A DNA stretch of 64,000 nt, taken from positions 62,001 through 126,000 of the forward strand of contig NZ_CP101161.1 of the NCBI RefSeq assembly GCF_024298865.1, in the 5' to 3' direction. The stretch's first letter is position 1. Each line of letters opens with the position of its first letter. The position numbers were made by a program, and so were the translations under genes. The notes under the pieces were generated by a model. It had not been told where the DNA came from. It did not search any database and worked only from the letters and a program-made list of their open reading frames with translations. Below, piece after piece: positions 41,957 through 51,034 of this stretch. Source of the DNA: Halorarius halobius (GTDB lineage Archaea; Halobacteriota; Halobacteria; Halobacteriales; Haloarculaceae).

Positions 41957-44900
41957 TTAAGTGCGTGCGGCATTCCAGCCGGCCGACCGCTCGTCGGCGT
42001 TGCCGTCGGTGTCGCCCACGCCGCGACCGCCGGGCGGCACGACCACCACGACGGCGGTGTGGACCTGCAGGTCGACGCGGCTGGCCGTTCCGACCCGCTC
42101 ACGCGTGCCGTCGCCGTCCCAGTCGTACCTGACGGCCCGGCCGTCGCGCACGTACCGGAGCCCACGGCCGGGCGTGCCGCGGGGGACCCGCGCCGTGAAG
42201 CGAGCGTACGCGCCACGGGCCTCCACCAGCCAGAGGTTCGTCGTCGCGTACCAGTACGCCGGCACCGGCGTGACCGGTAGCCCGGCAGGCACCCGCGCGA
42301 GCGACCGGCCGGTCCGCCGCCGGAACGCCTGCCGAGCGCGCTCGGCCGTGGCGTTGACGGCGCTCCCGGCCGCCTGCTTTGCCATCTCACCCACCACGGT
42401 CCGACCGACCGCACGGACCGCGCTCGCCGTCTCGTTCACCGGCCGCTGTGGGATGCCCTCGCCCCGCCGGCTGGCCGCGTCCAGCGACAGCCGGAGCCGG
42501 TCGCGCGCCTCGACGCCGACCAGCGCGTCGGGGTAGCGGGTCGCCGCGAGGTCGGCGACCCGGTCGGCGGCGGAACCGTTGGCGAGCGCGAGCGCTCGCC
42601 CGGGGAGCGTGGACCAGTGGTCGAGCGCGTCCCCGACGAGCGTCCGACGCGCGGCCCGGTCGGCGCCGACGCCCGCTTCGGTGAGCGTCCGCCGGAGCCG
42701 CTCGCGGCGGGACGCGACGGCCGCATCGAGGCGGCGAGCGAGTTCCGACCGGCGAGCGCGAAGCTTTTCCGTCACTGCGTCGTCGGGGAGCCGCCGGGAG
42801 GCACGTAGCGTCTCCGCGGCGACCCGAAGCCGGGAGCGACGCGACCTGAACAGCGACCCGACGACGCTGTCCGCGATGTCGCCGTGTGGCGCGGTGAACA
42901 CGTTCAGGTTTCGCGCGACCAGCGGCCGGTAGCTACCGGTCCCGCCGACGTCGAGCCGTCGCCTGTCGAGCGCCGCGAGCGTCACCACGGGCGGCGCACC
43001 GTCGACGGACAGTTCGACCGACCCCGCGACGCCCGACGGGGCGCGTCGGGACGGAGCGACGGCCAGCGACCGGTTGGCCATCGCCCCGCGGACGTGGGAC
43101 AGCGAGGTGCCGAGCGACCGCAGGCGGTCGCTGACCCGGCTTCCGACCGATTTTCGGTCGGACGCGCGCCGGTCGAGGCGAGCCAGGACGGACTCGAAGT
43201 ACGCCGCGCGGGCGGCGTACCGGGCCTTGGTGGCGACGCCGTCGTACTCGCCGGGAGTCCCGACGAGCGCCCTGCGGCGCGACCGGAGTTCGCTCGCCAG
43301 GTCGGCCGCCGGGTTCGCCGCGTAGGTGCCGACCGCGCCCCGTTCGACCTTGACCGAGACGGTCGCCAGACGCCGGCGGAACGCCCGCAGGTCGGCGTAC
43401 ACCCACGCGCGCAGGTCGTCGGGGCGGGCGCCGTCGGCGCGGACCGCGTCCGTCGAGAGCGAGCCCGCGGCGGCCCGCTTCGCGACGGCGTCGGGCCCGC
43501 CGCGCTCCCCGACGAGTCGGGCGACTGCGCGGGCCTCGATGCCGCCGAGGTTGGGGCCGTCGAGCGGCCCGGCGCCCCGCTGGTGGACGCCCCGGATGGG
43601 GGCCGCCGGAACCCGGTCGCTCGGGGCGTGGCGTCCGACGACGCTGACGGCGACGTCCGTCACCCGTCGCCGGACCGACCGCGTGACGGTCGTGCGGTTC
43701 TCGCGTCGCCACGTCCGGCGGATGACCGTCCGTGCCGTGACCCGGCGGTCGAACGATGCGAGCGTGTGGGTCCCGTTGGGCGGCGACGTGGGCGCGAGGT
43801 CGCGGCGGGCCGTCGACGTGCGTGTCGTCCGGTCGGTGGCGACGAGCGTCCACTCCGGTCCCGGGCTTCCCTCGCGGGAGCGCGACGACGCGACGCGGTC
43901 GGTGGCCGCGACGAGGCGCACCTCGGCGGAGTACGTCCGGTCGAGGACGCGAGCGAGCCGTCCGTCGACGAACCCGCGGAACGCGCGGGTCGCAGTTCGA
44001 TTTACCCCGACCGACATCGGCTCCTCGGGACCCGGTTGCGACTCTCGATTGAACGACTCGATGGGCGACAGCGTGGAGTTGGGAGTGGCGGCGTCGACCT
44101 GCTCGCGGAGGTACGCGGCCTGCTTGGCCGAGTAGCCGCTGGCCGTGAGGAGGTCGGTGCCGAGCGTCCGCGCGGCGAGCGTCGTGACGCCCCGTCGGGC
44201 GGCCGGGTCGGTGCGACCGAACGCCGCCCGTTGCTGTGCGAGCAGTGCGTGGTTGACCGCGACCTCGAGATGGCGATTCGCGAGGACGTTCGCCACCGGC
44301 GCGCCGCCGTACTGGGCGTAGCCACGCCCCCACGCCAGGGGGTAGAGGCGAGCGGTGACGCCTCGAGCGAGTCCGGGCGCGGTCGCCGGGCGGTCGAGCC
44401 GACGGTCGAATCGGGCCGTCCGGTCGTGCAACAGCAGGACGGGCGTGGCGACCGTGACGGTCGGGGAGACGTGGACCCGCTCGACGACCCGGCCGTCGCG
44501 GACGGCGACGAGAGTGACGTTCGCCACGGTGACCCTGACGGCGGTGCCGTTCGCGTCGGCACCCGCGACCGAGACGCGGTCGAGTGCCCGCTGGAGCGTC
44601 GAGGCGTTCCCGACGCCGGGGAGTCGCGCCTCGACGCGGACGCCAGCGTCGCCGCGGACTCCGTCCAGCGTATCGCGGAACGCCCGATACACCCGCAACC
44701 GGAGATACGCCCGGAACGTGTCGGAGCCGTTCACCGCCCGGCCGACGGTGGTGTTCGCGGGCGCGACCACCGGCTCGCGGGCGGCCCGTCTCGCGGCCGC
44801 CCGCGTGGCCGACCGGAGCGCGGAGAGCGTCGTCGCCCGCGCGTCCTCCATCGCGGCCTCCGTCCGGGGTTCAGTCACGGGGTCGTGACCCACCAGCGAC

Positions 44901-44974
44901 GCCGAGAGCGTCGCGCTCCCGACGAGCAACAGGACGCCGACGAGCGCGAACGGGACGCGGGCGCGGTCGTTCAC
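41957..44974 (-). CDS. Giant arginine-rich single-TM protein of pilus-like operon (DUF7286-like)
   Basis: 1,005 residues from a GTG that overlaps the upstream TGA (GTGA); an in-frame GTG at 44983 is an alternative. One N-terminal helix (VPFALVGVLLLVGSATLSASLVG) anchors a very long exported domain full of arginine and alanine with few acidic residues, including many RR pairs (RSATRAAARRAAREPV, ELRSRRRALVG). Near the C-terminus are aromatic stretches (PAYWYATTNLWLVEARGAY) and YDWDGDGTRERVG, which resembles a calcium-binding DxDxDG loop. The basic composition is exceptional in a haloarchaeal proteome. Last gene of the eight-gene operon. It is probably a cell-surface or periplasmic component of the machine (inference). 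Confidence 0.8.
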   Translation of the reverse strand: MNDRARVPFALVGVLLLVGSATLSASLVGHDPVTEPRTEAAMEDARATTLSALRSATRAAARRAAREPVVAPANTTVGRAVNGSDTFRAYLRLRVYRAFRDTLDGVRGDAGVRVEARLPGVGNASTLQRALDRVSVAGADANGTAVRVTVANVTLVAVRDGRVVERVHVSPTVTVATPVLLLHDRTARFDRRLDRPATAPGLARGVTARLYPLAWGRGYAQYGGAPVANVLANRHLEVAVNHALLAQQRAAFGRTDPAARRGVTTLAARTLGTDLLTASGYSAKQAAYLREQVDAATPNSTLSPIESFNRESQPGPEEPMSVGVNRTATRAFRGFVDGRLARVLDRTYSAEVRLVAATDRVASSRSREGSPGPEWTLVATDRTTRTSTARRDLAPTSPPNGTHTLASFDRRVTARTVIRRTWRRENRTTVTRSVRRRVTDVAVSVVGRHAPSDRVPAAPIRGVHQRGAGPLDGPNLGGIEARAVARLVGERGGPDAVAKRAAAGSLSTDAVRADGARPDDLRAWVYADLRAFRRRLATVSVKVERGAVGTYAANPAADLASELRSRRRALVGTPGEYDGVATKARYAARAAYFESVLARLDRRASDRKSVGSRVSDRLRSLGTSLSHVRGAMANRSLAVAPSRRAPSGVAGSVELSVDGAPPVVTLAALDRRRLDVGGTGSYRPLVARNLNVFTAPHGDIADSVVGSLFRSRRSRLRVAAETLRASRRLPDDAVTEKLRARRSELARRLDAAVASRRERLRRTLTEAGVGADRAARRTLVGDALDHWSTLPGRALALANGSAADRVADLAATRYPDALVGVEARDRLRLSLDAASRRGEGIPQRPVNETASAVRAVGRTVVGEMAKQAAGSAVNATAERARQAFRRRTGRSLARVPAGLPVTPVPAYWYATTNLWLVEARGAYARFTARVPRGTPGRGLRYVRDGRAVRYDWDGDGTRERVGTASRVDLQVHTAVVVVVPPGGRGVGDTDGNADERSAGWNAART

Positions 44975-45837
44975 GCTGACCACCGCCGGACGACGATGCG
45001 GACGCGGCCGACGCGCACGGCACGGGCCGCCGCCGCTGGCGAATCGAACCGCGTTCGGAGCGTCCGCTCGAACCGAGCCGCGAGTGCGCCACGCAGGTTC
45101 GCGTTCGCCGGCGCGGGACGCTCACGGGCGACCGCCGGCGAGACGTCGGCGCCGAATAGGCGGCCGAGGCGACGATAGCGGTGCCGTGCCAGTCGGTCGA
45201 CCGGGTAGTCGCCGTGGAGCGCGAGTCGCATCCCCGCCGGCGGGACGAGCGCCCGGACCGTCGCGGTGGCGACGACGTCCGCGACGCCGGCGTAGCCGGA
45301 GCGGTTCGCCGCCCGAATCGCCCGCTTGCGGGCGTCGGGGGCACCGCTGTCGAGGACGAGCGTCTCGCTCGCGACCCGCGCGTCGGCCGGCGGGGCGGGG
45401 CCCGCGGTGACTCGCCCCTCGACCCCGGCACCGGGGAACGGTCGCCAGGCCGCGCGGACCCGCGTCCGCGGACCGGTCGCGTTCCGCACCGCCGCCACGA
45501 CGGCCCGGCGGAACCCGTCGTGGGCGTGGTCGACCGACCGGCCGTCGACCGACGCGTTCCGGGCCGCCGCGTCGGCGAGCAAGCCGGCCAGCGAGCCGTG
45601 TGCGTGCCGGCGGAACTCGGGGCCGGCGGTCCGCGGGAACCGTTCGTCCGGGCCGGCGCGTGCACCCGGTGCCAGCGAGTAGTGCACCGACGCCGTCGTC
45701 GTCGCCACGACGGTCCGTCCGGGCGTCGCGTCGGGTGCGGCCGGCGACCCCGTTGGGAGCGTAAGCGTCGCGGCCGCCGCGGACACCAGAAGCAGGAACA
45801 CCGCGGCATCGAGCGCCGTCGAGACGGCGCGGGTCAC
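44971..45837 (-). CDS. Basic single-TM pilus-operon protein (DUF7284-like)
   Basis: 288 residues from a GTG overlapping the previous TGA (GTGA). One helix near the N-terminus (STALDAAVFLLLVSAAAATLTL), then an exported, arginine-rich domain (RDRT- and RAAW-type patches) with a repeated A-x-x-x-R pattern. I see no enzyme motif. The helix-then-domain layout is that of a class III pilin-like or TadE-like minor component. It is translationally chained to its neighbours on both sides. Confidence 0.78.
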   Translation of the reverse strand: MTRAVSTALDAAVFLLLVSAAAATLTLPTGSPAAPDATPGRTVVATTTASVHYSLAPGARAGPDERFPRTAGPEFRRHAHGSLAGLLADAAARNASVDGRSVDHAHDGFRRAVVAAVRNATGPRTRVRAAWRPFPGAGVEGRVTAGPAPPADARVASETLVLDSGAPDARKRAIRAANRSGYAGVADVVATATVRALVPPAGMRLALHGDYPVDRLARHRYRRLGRLFGADVSPAVARERPAPANANLRGALAARFERTLRTRFDSPAAAARAVRVGRVRIVVRRWSA

Positions 45838-46211
45838 CAGACGCTCACCCGGAGACGCCCCGCCTTGATTCGGGCCGGGCCGCGGCGAACGCTCACACGC
45901 CGGGCGGCGCTGTCGGCCGTCCTGGGGGGTACGGGGCCGACCGACCACCGCCCGTTCCGGGTCCGGAGCGTGGCGTTCACCCGTTTGCCGCGCCACGCCG
46001 TCGCACCATCGAGGCGACCGGGGTCGACCACCCCGTTCGGTGCGGTCCGGTCGTGGACCGCATCGAGGGCGTCGGTCGGCGCTCGACCGGTAGGCTCCTC
46101 CAGCGTGTCCGCGACCACTCCGGCGTACAGCGAGAGCCCGAGGCCGACCGCCGCGACGCCGACGAGCGCCACCAGCGGGTCGACCTGCGCCCTATCCGAC
46201 GAGCGTGACAT
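45834..46211 (-). CDS. Small TadE/pilin-like protein (DUF7285-like)
   Basis: 125 residues from MSRSSDRAQVDPLVALVG. A short polar start followed by one long helix (about 13-33, LVALVGVAAVGLGLSLYAGVV) and a small basic domain with VNATLRTRNGRWSVG. By count it has 20 Arg/Lys against 11 Asp/Glu. The RAQVDP before the helix is like the start of haloarchaeal TadE/pilin-type proteins, with no clear prepilin peptidase site. Overlaps the upstream gene by 20 nt and the downstream one by 4. Confidence 0.75.
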   Translation of the reverse strand: MSRSSDRAQVDPLVALVGVAAVGLGLSLYAGVVADTLEEPTGRAPTDALDAVHDRTAPNGVVDPGRLDGATAWRGKRVNATLRTRNGRWSVGPVPPRTADSAARRVSVRRGPARIKAGRLRVSVW

Positions 46212-46662
46212 CGATACCCCTCCAGGTGACGTGGCGGACGCGGAGCGTCTCGGGCGCTGGTCGCCACGCCGGCGCACGGGCACGGGCGGAGCGGGTCGCC
46301 GCACGGAACGACTCCGGGCCCGCAAACGCGTCGCCGGGACGTGCACCATCGAGCACTCGGCGGAGACGTTCGTCCCTCCCGACGGGCGTCACGGACTCTG
46401 CCCGAAAACTCGCGTGGGCCGCGCCCGCGGCCCCCCGGAGCCCGATGCCGGCCGGCGAGAGCCGAATCTCCGTCGCTCGCGACAGCGGAGCCTCACCCGT
46501 CGCGGCGTAGCGACTGTCCGCGACCCCGTCAACGACTCGGGCCGCGGCCGTCGCGTCCGGGGGTGCCGTCGTCGGTAGCGACGCCGCGACGCCGAACGCC
46601 GCGGCGCCGGCGAGGCTCACTCCGAGCCAGACGTACCACGCGTCGACCGTCGTTTCGAACAC
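46192..46662 (-). CDS. Single-TM exported protein (DUF7283-like)
   Basis: 156 residues from MFETTVDAWYVWLGVSLAG. One helix at about 10-30, then a domain with RYAATGEAPLSRATEIRLSPAG and SVTPVGRDERLRRVLDGARPG, ending in strands (ETLRVRHVTWRGIDVTLVG). The pattern of helix plus beta-rich domain matches a minor pseudopilin. 32 nt downstream of the membrane platform gene, the widest gap in the operon. Confidence 0.75.
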   Translation of the reverse strand: MFETTVDAWYVWLGVSLAGAAAFGVAASLPTTAPPDATAAARVVDGVADSRYAATGEAPLSRATEIRLSPAGIGLRGAAGAAHASFRAESVTPVGRDERLRRVLDGARPGDAFAGPESFRAATRSARARAPAWRPAPETLRVRHVTWRGIDVTLVG

Positions 46663-46694
46663 GGGGCGTCTGGCCGCGTTCCGGGTAATAAAGT

Positions 46695-48380
46695 TCAGGC
46701 CACCAGACGGGTGGCGTGCACCGCCACGAGGTACGTCGTCGTCGCGGCCAGCAGGGCGACGCCGACACGGAAGCCGACGACGGCGCGGTCGAATCCGCGT
46801 TCGAGACCGACCGCGAGCGCTGTCAACACCGCCGCCAGCACGAGCACGTACCAGCCGACAACCGGGCCGAGCGCCGCGACGGCCACGCCGCGACCGAGTT
46901 CGGCGCCGTGCATCCGACCGGCCAGCGCGACGGTGACGCCGCCGACGAGCGGCCCGAACAGGCCGGCGGTGTTGCCCATCGTCGCCGTGAGCCGACGAAC
47001 CGAGCGGCGGGTCTCGCGTTCGACTCGGCGGAGTGCGTCGAGGTGGTCGCCCGCGGCCACCAGCGGGTCACCAGCGGGCCGCCCCTCGCGGGTTGCGGCC
47101 GCGAGGAGCCGCGCGACGCCCGCGGCGCGGGGACTCGGCACGTCCGCGAGCGCACCCCGGTCCCCGAGGAACGCGGCTTCGACGCCGATGCCGAGCCGCT
47201 CCATCCGACCCACTGCGTCATCGAGCAGGTCGCCAGCACCCCCGTTCGTCGACTCGGCGGCCATCGAGAGCGCCCGCTCGACCGACTGGCCGTCCGTGAC
47301 GGCGCGGCCGACGCGGGAGAGCACGGTCGGAAGTCCCGATTCGAGGCCGCGTATCCGCTCCCGGACGCGGCGCTCGTGGCGGAACCGGAGCGCGAGGGCG
47401 GTCCCCACCCCCGCGCCAGCGGCGGCGACGGGGGCGGCCCACCGGGCGAGTAGCGCCCCGGCGAGGATGCCGGCCCCGATGGCCGCCGCGAGGCCGGCCA
47501 CGAGCGGCGGCCACCGCGCGTCGGGCACCTCGGGGTGCGACCGGGGGACGGCTGCGGCCGGGAACGCGACCGGCCGCTTCCCGACCAACCAGGCGCTCGC
47601 GGCGACGAGCAGGAGCGGCAGGGCGACGTCGTAGCCGGCGACGAGGGTTCCGACCGTCACCGGGAGGCCGGCGACGGCCGCCGCCGGAAGCGCGGCGACC
47701 AGCGCCAGCGGCAGGAGCACGCCGAAGGCGTACACGGCAGTCACGGGACCCCGGAGCGCCGCGGCGTCCTCGGCGGCGCAGTGACGGACTCCTTCGAGTA
47801 TCGTATCGAGCGCACGGTCGAGCGCCGCCTCCCGCTCGTCGGCCGGCGCGTCGGCGGCCGCCTGCACCGACCCGAGCGCGCGGTCGAGCGCCGGGAACCG
47901 CTCGCCCCACTCCGCGCGGAATCGCTCGAACCCCGTGCGGGGCGTACCGCGGGCACGGCGGACGTGCGCGCTGAGTCGCCGGGCGAGCAGGCGGTCACCC
48001 TCGCCGGCGAACGCCGCGGCGGCTTCGGCTGTCGGCGTCACCCGGAGTCGCATCGCCGCCCGGCAGACCAGCCACGGCGCGGTACCGACGGCGCGGCGGC
48101 GACGAGCGGCCGCGAGCGTGACCGGCCCGTGGGCGAGCATCCACCACCCGCCGACGGCGACGGCCGCGCCGACCGTCAGGACGGGAGCGCGGAGTCTCGG
48201 GGATGCGAACGCGGCCAGCAGGAGGGTCCCGACCGCGAGCAGTGCGGCCACCGAATCCGCGGCCGCCGTCACCGTCTCGGCGTCCGCGTCCACGTCGAGC
48301 GTGTCGAGCGCGTCGCCCAGTTTCCCGGGCGGGTCCGACACCCGGTGGAGGCGACCCGCCAGTCGGCCGACCCGACTCAT
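46695..48380 (-). CDS. GspF/TadC-type inner membrane platform protein
   Basis: 561 residues. Two tandem T2SSF-type units, each a helical cytoplasmic domain plus a helix pair: about residues 90-290 (with RFRAEWGERFPALDRAL and GVRHCAAEDAAALRGPV) and 330-540 (with LESGLPTVLSRVGRAVTDG, LSMAAESTNGGAGDLLDD and FGPLVGGVTVALAGRMHG). Eight to ten membrane helices. This is the archaeal FlaJ/PilC-like protein on which the ATPase acts. Start overlaps the ATPase stop by 4 nt (ATGA). Confidence 0.87.
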   Translation of the reverse strand: MSRVGRLAGRLHRVSDPPGKLGDALDTLDVDADAETVTAAADSVAALLAVGTLLLAAFASPRLRAPVLTVGAAVAVGGWWMLAHGPVTLAAARRRRAVGTAPWLVCRAAMRLRVTPTAEAAAAFAGEGDRLLARRLSAHVRRARGTPRTGFERFRAEWGERFPALDRALGSVQAAADAPADEREAALDRALDTILEGVRHCAAEDAAALRGPVTAVYAFGVLLPLALVAALPAAAVAGLPVTVGTLVAGYDVALPLLLVAASAWLVGKRPVAFPAAAVPRSHPEVPDARWPPLVAGLAAAIGAGILAGALLARWAAPVAAAGAGVGTALALRFRHERRVRERIRGLESGLPTVLSRVGRAVTDGQSVERALSMAAESTNGGAGDLLDDAVGRMERLGIGVEAAFLGDRGALADVPSPRAAGVARLLAAATREGRPAGDPLVAAGDHLDALRRVERETRRSVRRLTATMGNTAGLFGPLVGGVTVALAGRMHGAELGRGVAVAALGPVVGWYVLVLAAVLTALAVGLERGFDRAVVGFRVGVALLAATTTYLVAVHATRLVA

Positions 48381-50161
48381 CCGAACACCCGCTCGCGGGC
48401 CGCGAGGACGTCGCGGACGTCGGCGTACGTCTCGTCGGGCGCCGCGAGCGCCGCGACCAGTTCGCTGTTGCCGCGGTCGACGCGACCGGTGGCCGCGAGC
48501 CCCTCGCCCCGACGGTCGAACAGCGGCGCGAACTCGGGGTCGGTGCCGACCACCTCGTCGACTCGGTCGACCACGCGCGCGCCGCCGGCGGCCCGCGTGC
48601 AGGTCACCACGAGGTCGGTGGCGGCGAACGACGACGCGGGAACGCCGAGGTCCGAGACGACCCGCTCGCGGACCGCGTCGGGGCCGTCGCCGTGGACCGT
48701 CCCCAGCGTCGCGCCGTCGGTGCCGACCCGCATCGCCTCGTACAGCGCGCTCGCCTCCTCGCCCCGCACCTCGCCGACGACGAGGTCGCCCTCTCCGAGT
48801 CTGAGCGCGGTCCGGAGCGCGGCCGTGGGGGCGACGCCGTCCCCTTCGCGGTCGACGTGGAGCCGCTGGACGTCGCGGCCGTTCTCGCGGAGCCGGTCGA
48901 CCGGCAGTTCCGGCGTGTCCTCGATGACGACGGTTCGGGAGGCGGCCGGGAGTTCGGACAACAGCGCTCCGAGCAGTGTCGTCTTGCCGGCGCCGCGGCC
49001 GCCGGCGACCAGCACCGAGGCGCCCCGCCGTGCGGCCACCCCGATTACGGCGGCCGCGGCGGGCGGGAGCGTCCCGTTGTCGACGAGGTCCGGCAGACGA
49101 AACCGGTCGGCCCCCTGGGCCCGGAAGGCGAAGCCGTACCCGTCCGACAGCGGGTCGGTGACGGCCGCGACGCGGAGCGACCGGTCGCCGGCCTCGACGG
49201 TCGCATCGAGCGTCGGCTCCGCCCGCGAGAACGCCCGCCCGCTCCCCCGGCGGAGCCGCGAGGCCAGCGCCGCGGCCCGCCGCTCCGTCAGTCGGACGTT
49301 CGTCCGGAGCGTCTCGCCGTCGGCCTCCACCCGCACCGACGTGGAGGCCGCCGGTGCCGCGAGGTAGGCGTCCGAGACGGCCGGGTCCGCGAACAGGTCA
49401 CCGAGGGCGCCCAGCCCGCGGGTGTGTTTCGACAGCACGCTCGACAGCGTGTCGACGGGCACCTCCCCGGGGTCCGCGGTGGCTCGCACGGCCCGGTAGG
49501 GCGCACGGTGACCCCCGTCACCGTCGGCCGCGAGGTGGTCCGCGGCGGCCGCGAGCGTCCGGGTCGCCGCGGCGTCGAGCGTCAACTCGACCGGCGTGAG
49601 ATGGTAGTGCCGCAGGTCGGCGTTGGGCCGCTCGTACCAGCGGACGACTGCACCGGTGTCGAGGTCGTACCGGTCGACGAGGCGCGCGTCCGGCGGTGGG
49701 CGTTCGGTGACGCGCGCGCCGGCAACGCTCGGCGCGACCCGGGGTCGGAGCACACCCTCGTAGCTCTCCGCGGCCGCCGCACAGTCCGCGAGGCTGGTCT
49801 CTGCCGCGACACGTGCGACGGGACCGCTCCGGCCGGCCGCGGCGTGGCCCGCGGCCAGCGGGTCCCGCTCGGCGCGCTCGGCGAGCGCCGCGTCGTGGAC
49901 GGCGACTCGCTCCACGAAGCGGCCGGCCGCGACCAGAAGCGCCGCCGCCGTCCCCTCGTAGTGACGGGCGAGCCCCGCCGCCTCGGTGACCACGCTGTCG
50001 GCGTCCTGGTCACGGAGCCGGCCGACGACCGTCGCACGGCAGTCGGGGGCGGCGGCGAGACGGCCCCCTTCGGGGCAGTCGTCGGCGTCGACGACGAGCC
50101 GGTCGCCGTCGAACGCCGCCTCACAGCGACACGCCGGCGCGTCGGAGCGGAGGTCGAACAC
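48377..50161 (-). CDS. Type II/IV secretion ATPase (PilB/GspE/FlaI-like) with N-terminal Cys cluster
   Basis: 594 residues. Walker A is SVLVAGGRGAGKTTLLGALL, and a conserved TVVIEDTPELPV, a Walker B-like GDLVVGEVRGEE and the histidine box GTVHGDGPDAVRERVV follow, so the ATPase core is intact. The first 45 residues carry four cysteines (11, 13, 29, 41; ACRCEAA, DDCPEGG, PDCRA) in a spacing like a zinc ribbon, which is not a usual part of GspE in bacteria. A helical domain of about 150 residues lies between. It powers pilus growth or secretion together with the GspF-like protein. Overlaps the upstream gene by 41 nt. Confidence 0.9.
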   Translation of the reverse strand: MFDLRSDAPACRCEAAFDGDRLVVDADDCPEGGRLAAAPDCRATVVGRLRDQDADSVVTEAAGLARHYEGTAAALLVAAGRFVERVAVHDAALAERAERDPLAAGHAAAGRSGPVARVAAETSLADCAAAAESYEGVLRPRVAPSVAGARVTERPPPDARLVDRYDLDTGAVVRWYERPNADLRHYHLTPVELTLDAAATRTLAAAADHLAADGDGGHRAPYRAVRATADPGEVPVDTLSSVLSKHTRGLGALGDLFADPAVSDAYLAAPAASTSVRVEADGETLRTNVRLTERRAAALASRLRRGSGRAFSRAEPTLDATVEAGDRSLRVAAVTDPLSDGYGFAFRAQGADRFRLPDLVDNGTLPPAAAAVIGVAARRGASVLVAGGRGAGKTTLLGALLSELPAASRTVVIEDTPELPVDRLRENGRDVQRLHVDREGDGVAPTAALRTALRLGEGDLVVGEVRGEEASALYEAMRVGTDGATLGTVHGDGPDAVRERVVSDLGVPASSFAATDLVVTCTRAAGGARVVDRVDEVVGTDPEFAPLFDRRGEGLAATGRVDRGNSELVAALAAPDETYADVRDVLAARERVFG

Positions 50162-50591
50162 GCGCCGCGGTGGCCGCCCGTTCCGCCTTGAACCTTCGGA
50201 CGGCGACGACGGCGGTGCCGTTCCGGCGGACGAGCGACAGCCGAATGCGGTGGCGACCGGAACCGAGCGTCAGGTCGCCCGCGAGACGAACCGCCGCGTC
50301 GACGCGGTGGCGGCGGCCGTCCTGGAGCCACGCGAGCGTCCCGTTTCCGAGCCGTATCGCGGTGCCGGCCGGCACGCGGACGGCGAGCGGGCGGGTCGCA
50401 CCCCGGGACACGGGGTCGTTGGTGCGGGCGAGTCGCTCGGCGGCCGACGCCACCTGTTCCGCCTCCCCGGCGGCCAGCGTCGCCGCGCGCTGGTCGCGTG
50501 CGGTGTCGGCCGCCGGGAGCGCGAGCGAGAGGAGAGCGGCCGACAACAACACCGCGAGGACGACGCGAACTACCACCGCTCGCGCATCCAC
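50121..50591 (-). CDS. Single-TM exported basic protein (DUF7311-like)
   Basis: 156 residues from MDARAVVVRVVLAVLLSA. A helix at about 8-28 is followed by RDQRAATLAAGEAEQVASAAERLA and then a beta-rich, arginine-rich domain (RHRIRLSLVRRNGTAVVAVRRF). Overlaps the ATPase gene by 41 nt and the coiled-coil gene by 22. Looks like a minor pseudopilin or assembly factor. No leader peptidase motif identified. Confidence 0.75.
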   Translation of the reverse strand: MDARAVVVRVVLAVLLSAALLSLALPAADTARDQRAATLAAGEAEQVASAAERLARTNDPVSRGATRPLAVRVPAGTAIRLGNGTLAWLQDGRRHRVDAAVRLAGDLTLGSGRHRIRLSLVRRNGTAVVAVRRFKAERAATAARVRPPLRRAGVSL

Positions 50592-50962
50592 GCGAGCAGG
50601 CCGTCGGCCTCCTCGTCGTCCGACTCCCGCGGCTCCGACGGTGCGGGTGCTGTCGGCCCGTGGTGGCCCCTCTCGGAGCGGTCGGCGTCGTCGAACCGCT
50701 TCCGGGTCTCGCGGGCAGTCGCCAGCGCGCGCTCGGCCGTCCGCTCGGCCTCGCGGTGGTCGTGGTCGTCCTCGCCAGCCCGGCCCCGGAGCGCGTCGAC
50801 CGCGGCTTCGAGGTCGGCGATGCGAGTTTCGAGGTCCGCCTGTCGTCGTTCGACGGCGTCGAGGCGCCGTTCGACGGTCGCCGCGTCGGACAGCGCCGCC
50901 GGTTCCACGTCGCCGTCGGTCAGCGCGCGCTCGACAGCCGCGAGCCGTTCGTCGAGTGACAT
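50570..50962 (-). CDS. Acidic coiled-coil protein, first gene of pilus-like operon (DUF7310-like)
   Basis: 130 residues from MSLDERLAAVERALTDGD. Residues about 28-62 are a predicted parallel coiled coil (ERRLDAVERRQADLETRI, then ADLEAAVDALRG), and the next part is charged. The C-terminus ADGLLAWMRERW could be an amphipathic helix. Cytoplasmic and acidic, unlike the rest of the operon. The ATG lies about 27 bp after TTAAAAT, so the operon mRNA is leaderless. A likely scaffold or regulator of the ATPase (inference). Confidence 0.78.
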   Translation of the reverse strand: MSLDERLAAVERALTDGDVEPAALSDAATVERRLDAVERRQADLETRIADLEAAVDALRGRAGEDDHDHREAERTAERALATARETRKRFDDADRSERGHHGPTAPAPSEPRESDDEEADGLLAWMRERW

Positions 50963-51034
50963 GCGGCCGGTGGCGTCGTAGTGGGATTTTAACCTAGGGG
51001 TAGACTGATAAGCGGACGGCCGTTTGTCCCGCCT
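50963..51034. promoter_or_regulatory. 72-bp divergent promoter between pilus-like operon and cetZ
   Basis: On the minus strand TTAAAAT (complement of 50986-50992) stands 27 bp before the coiled-coil gene ATG. On the plus strand ACTGATAAG (about 51004-51012) stands 26 bp before the cetZ ATG. The two TATA boxes are only about 20 bp apart, so polymerase and TFB at one would crowd the other. This may allow mutually exclusive or joint control. Confidence 0.55.
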
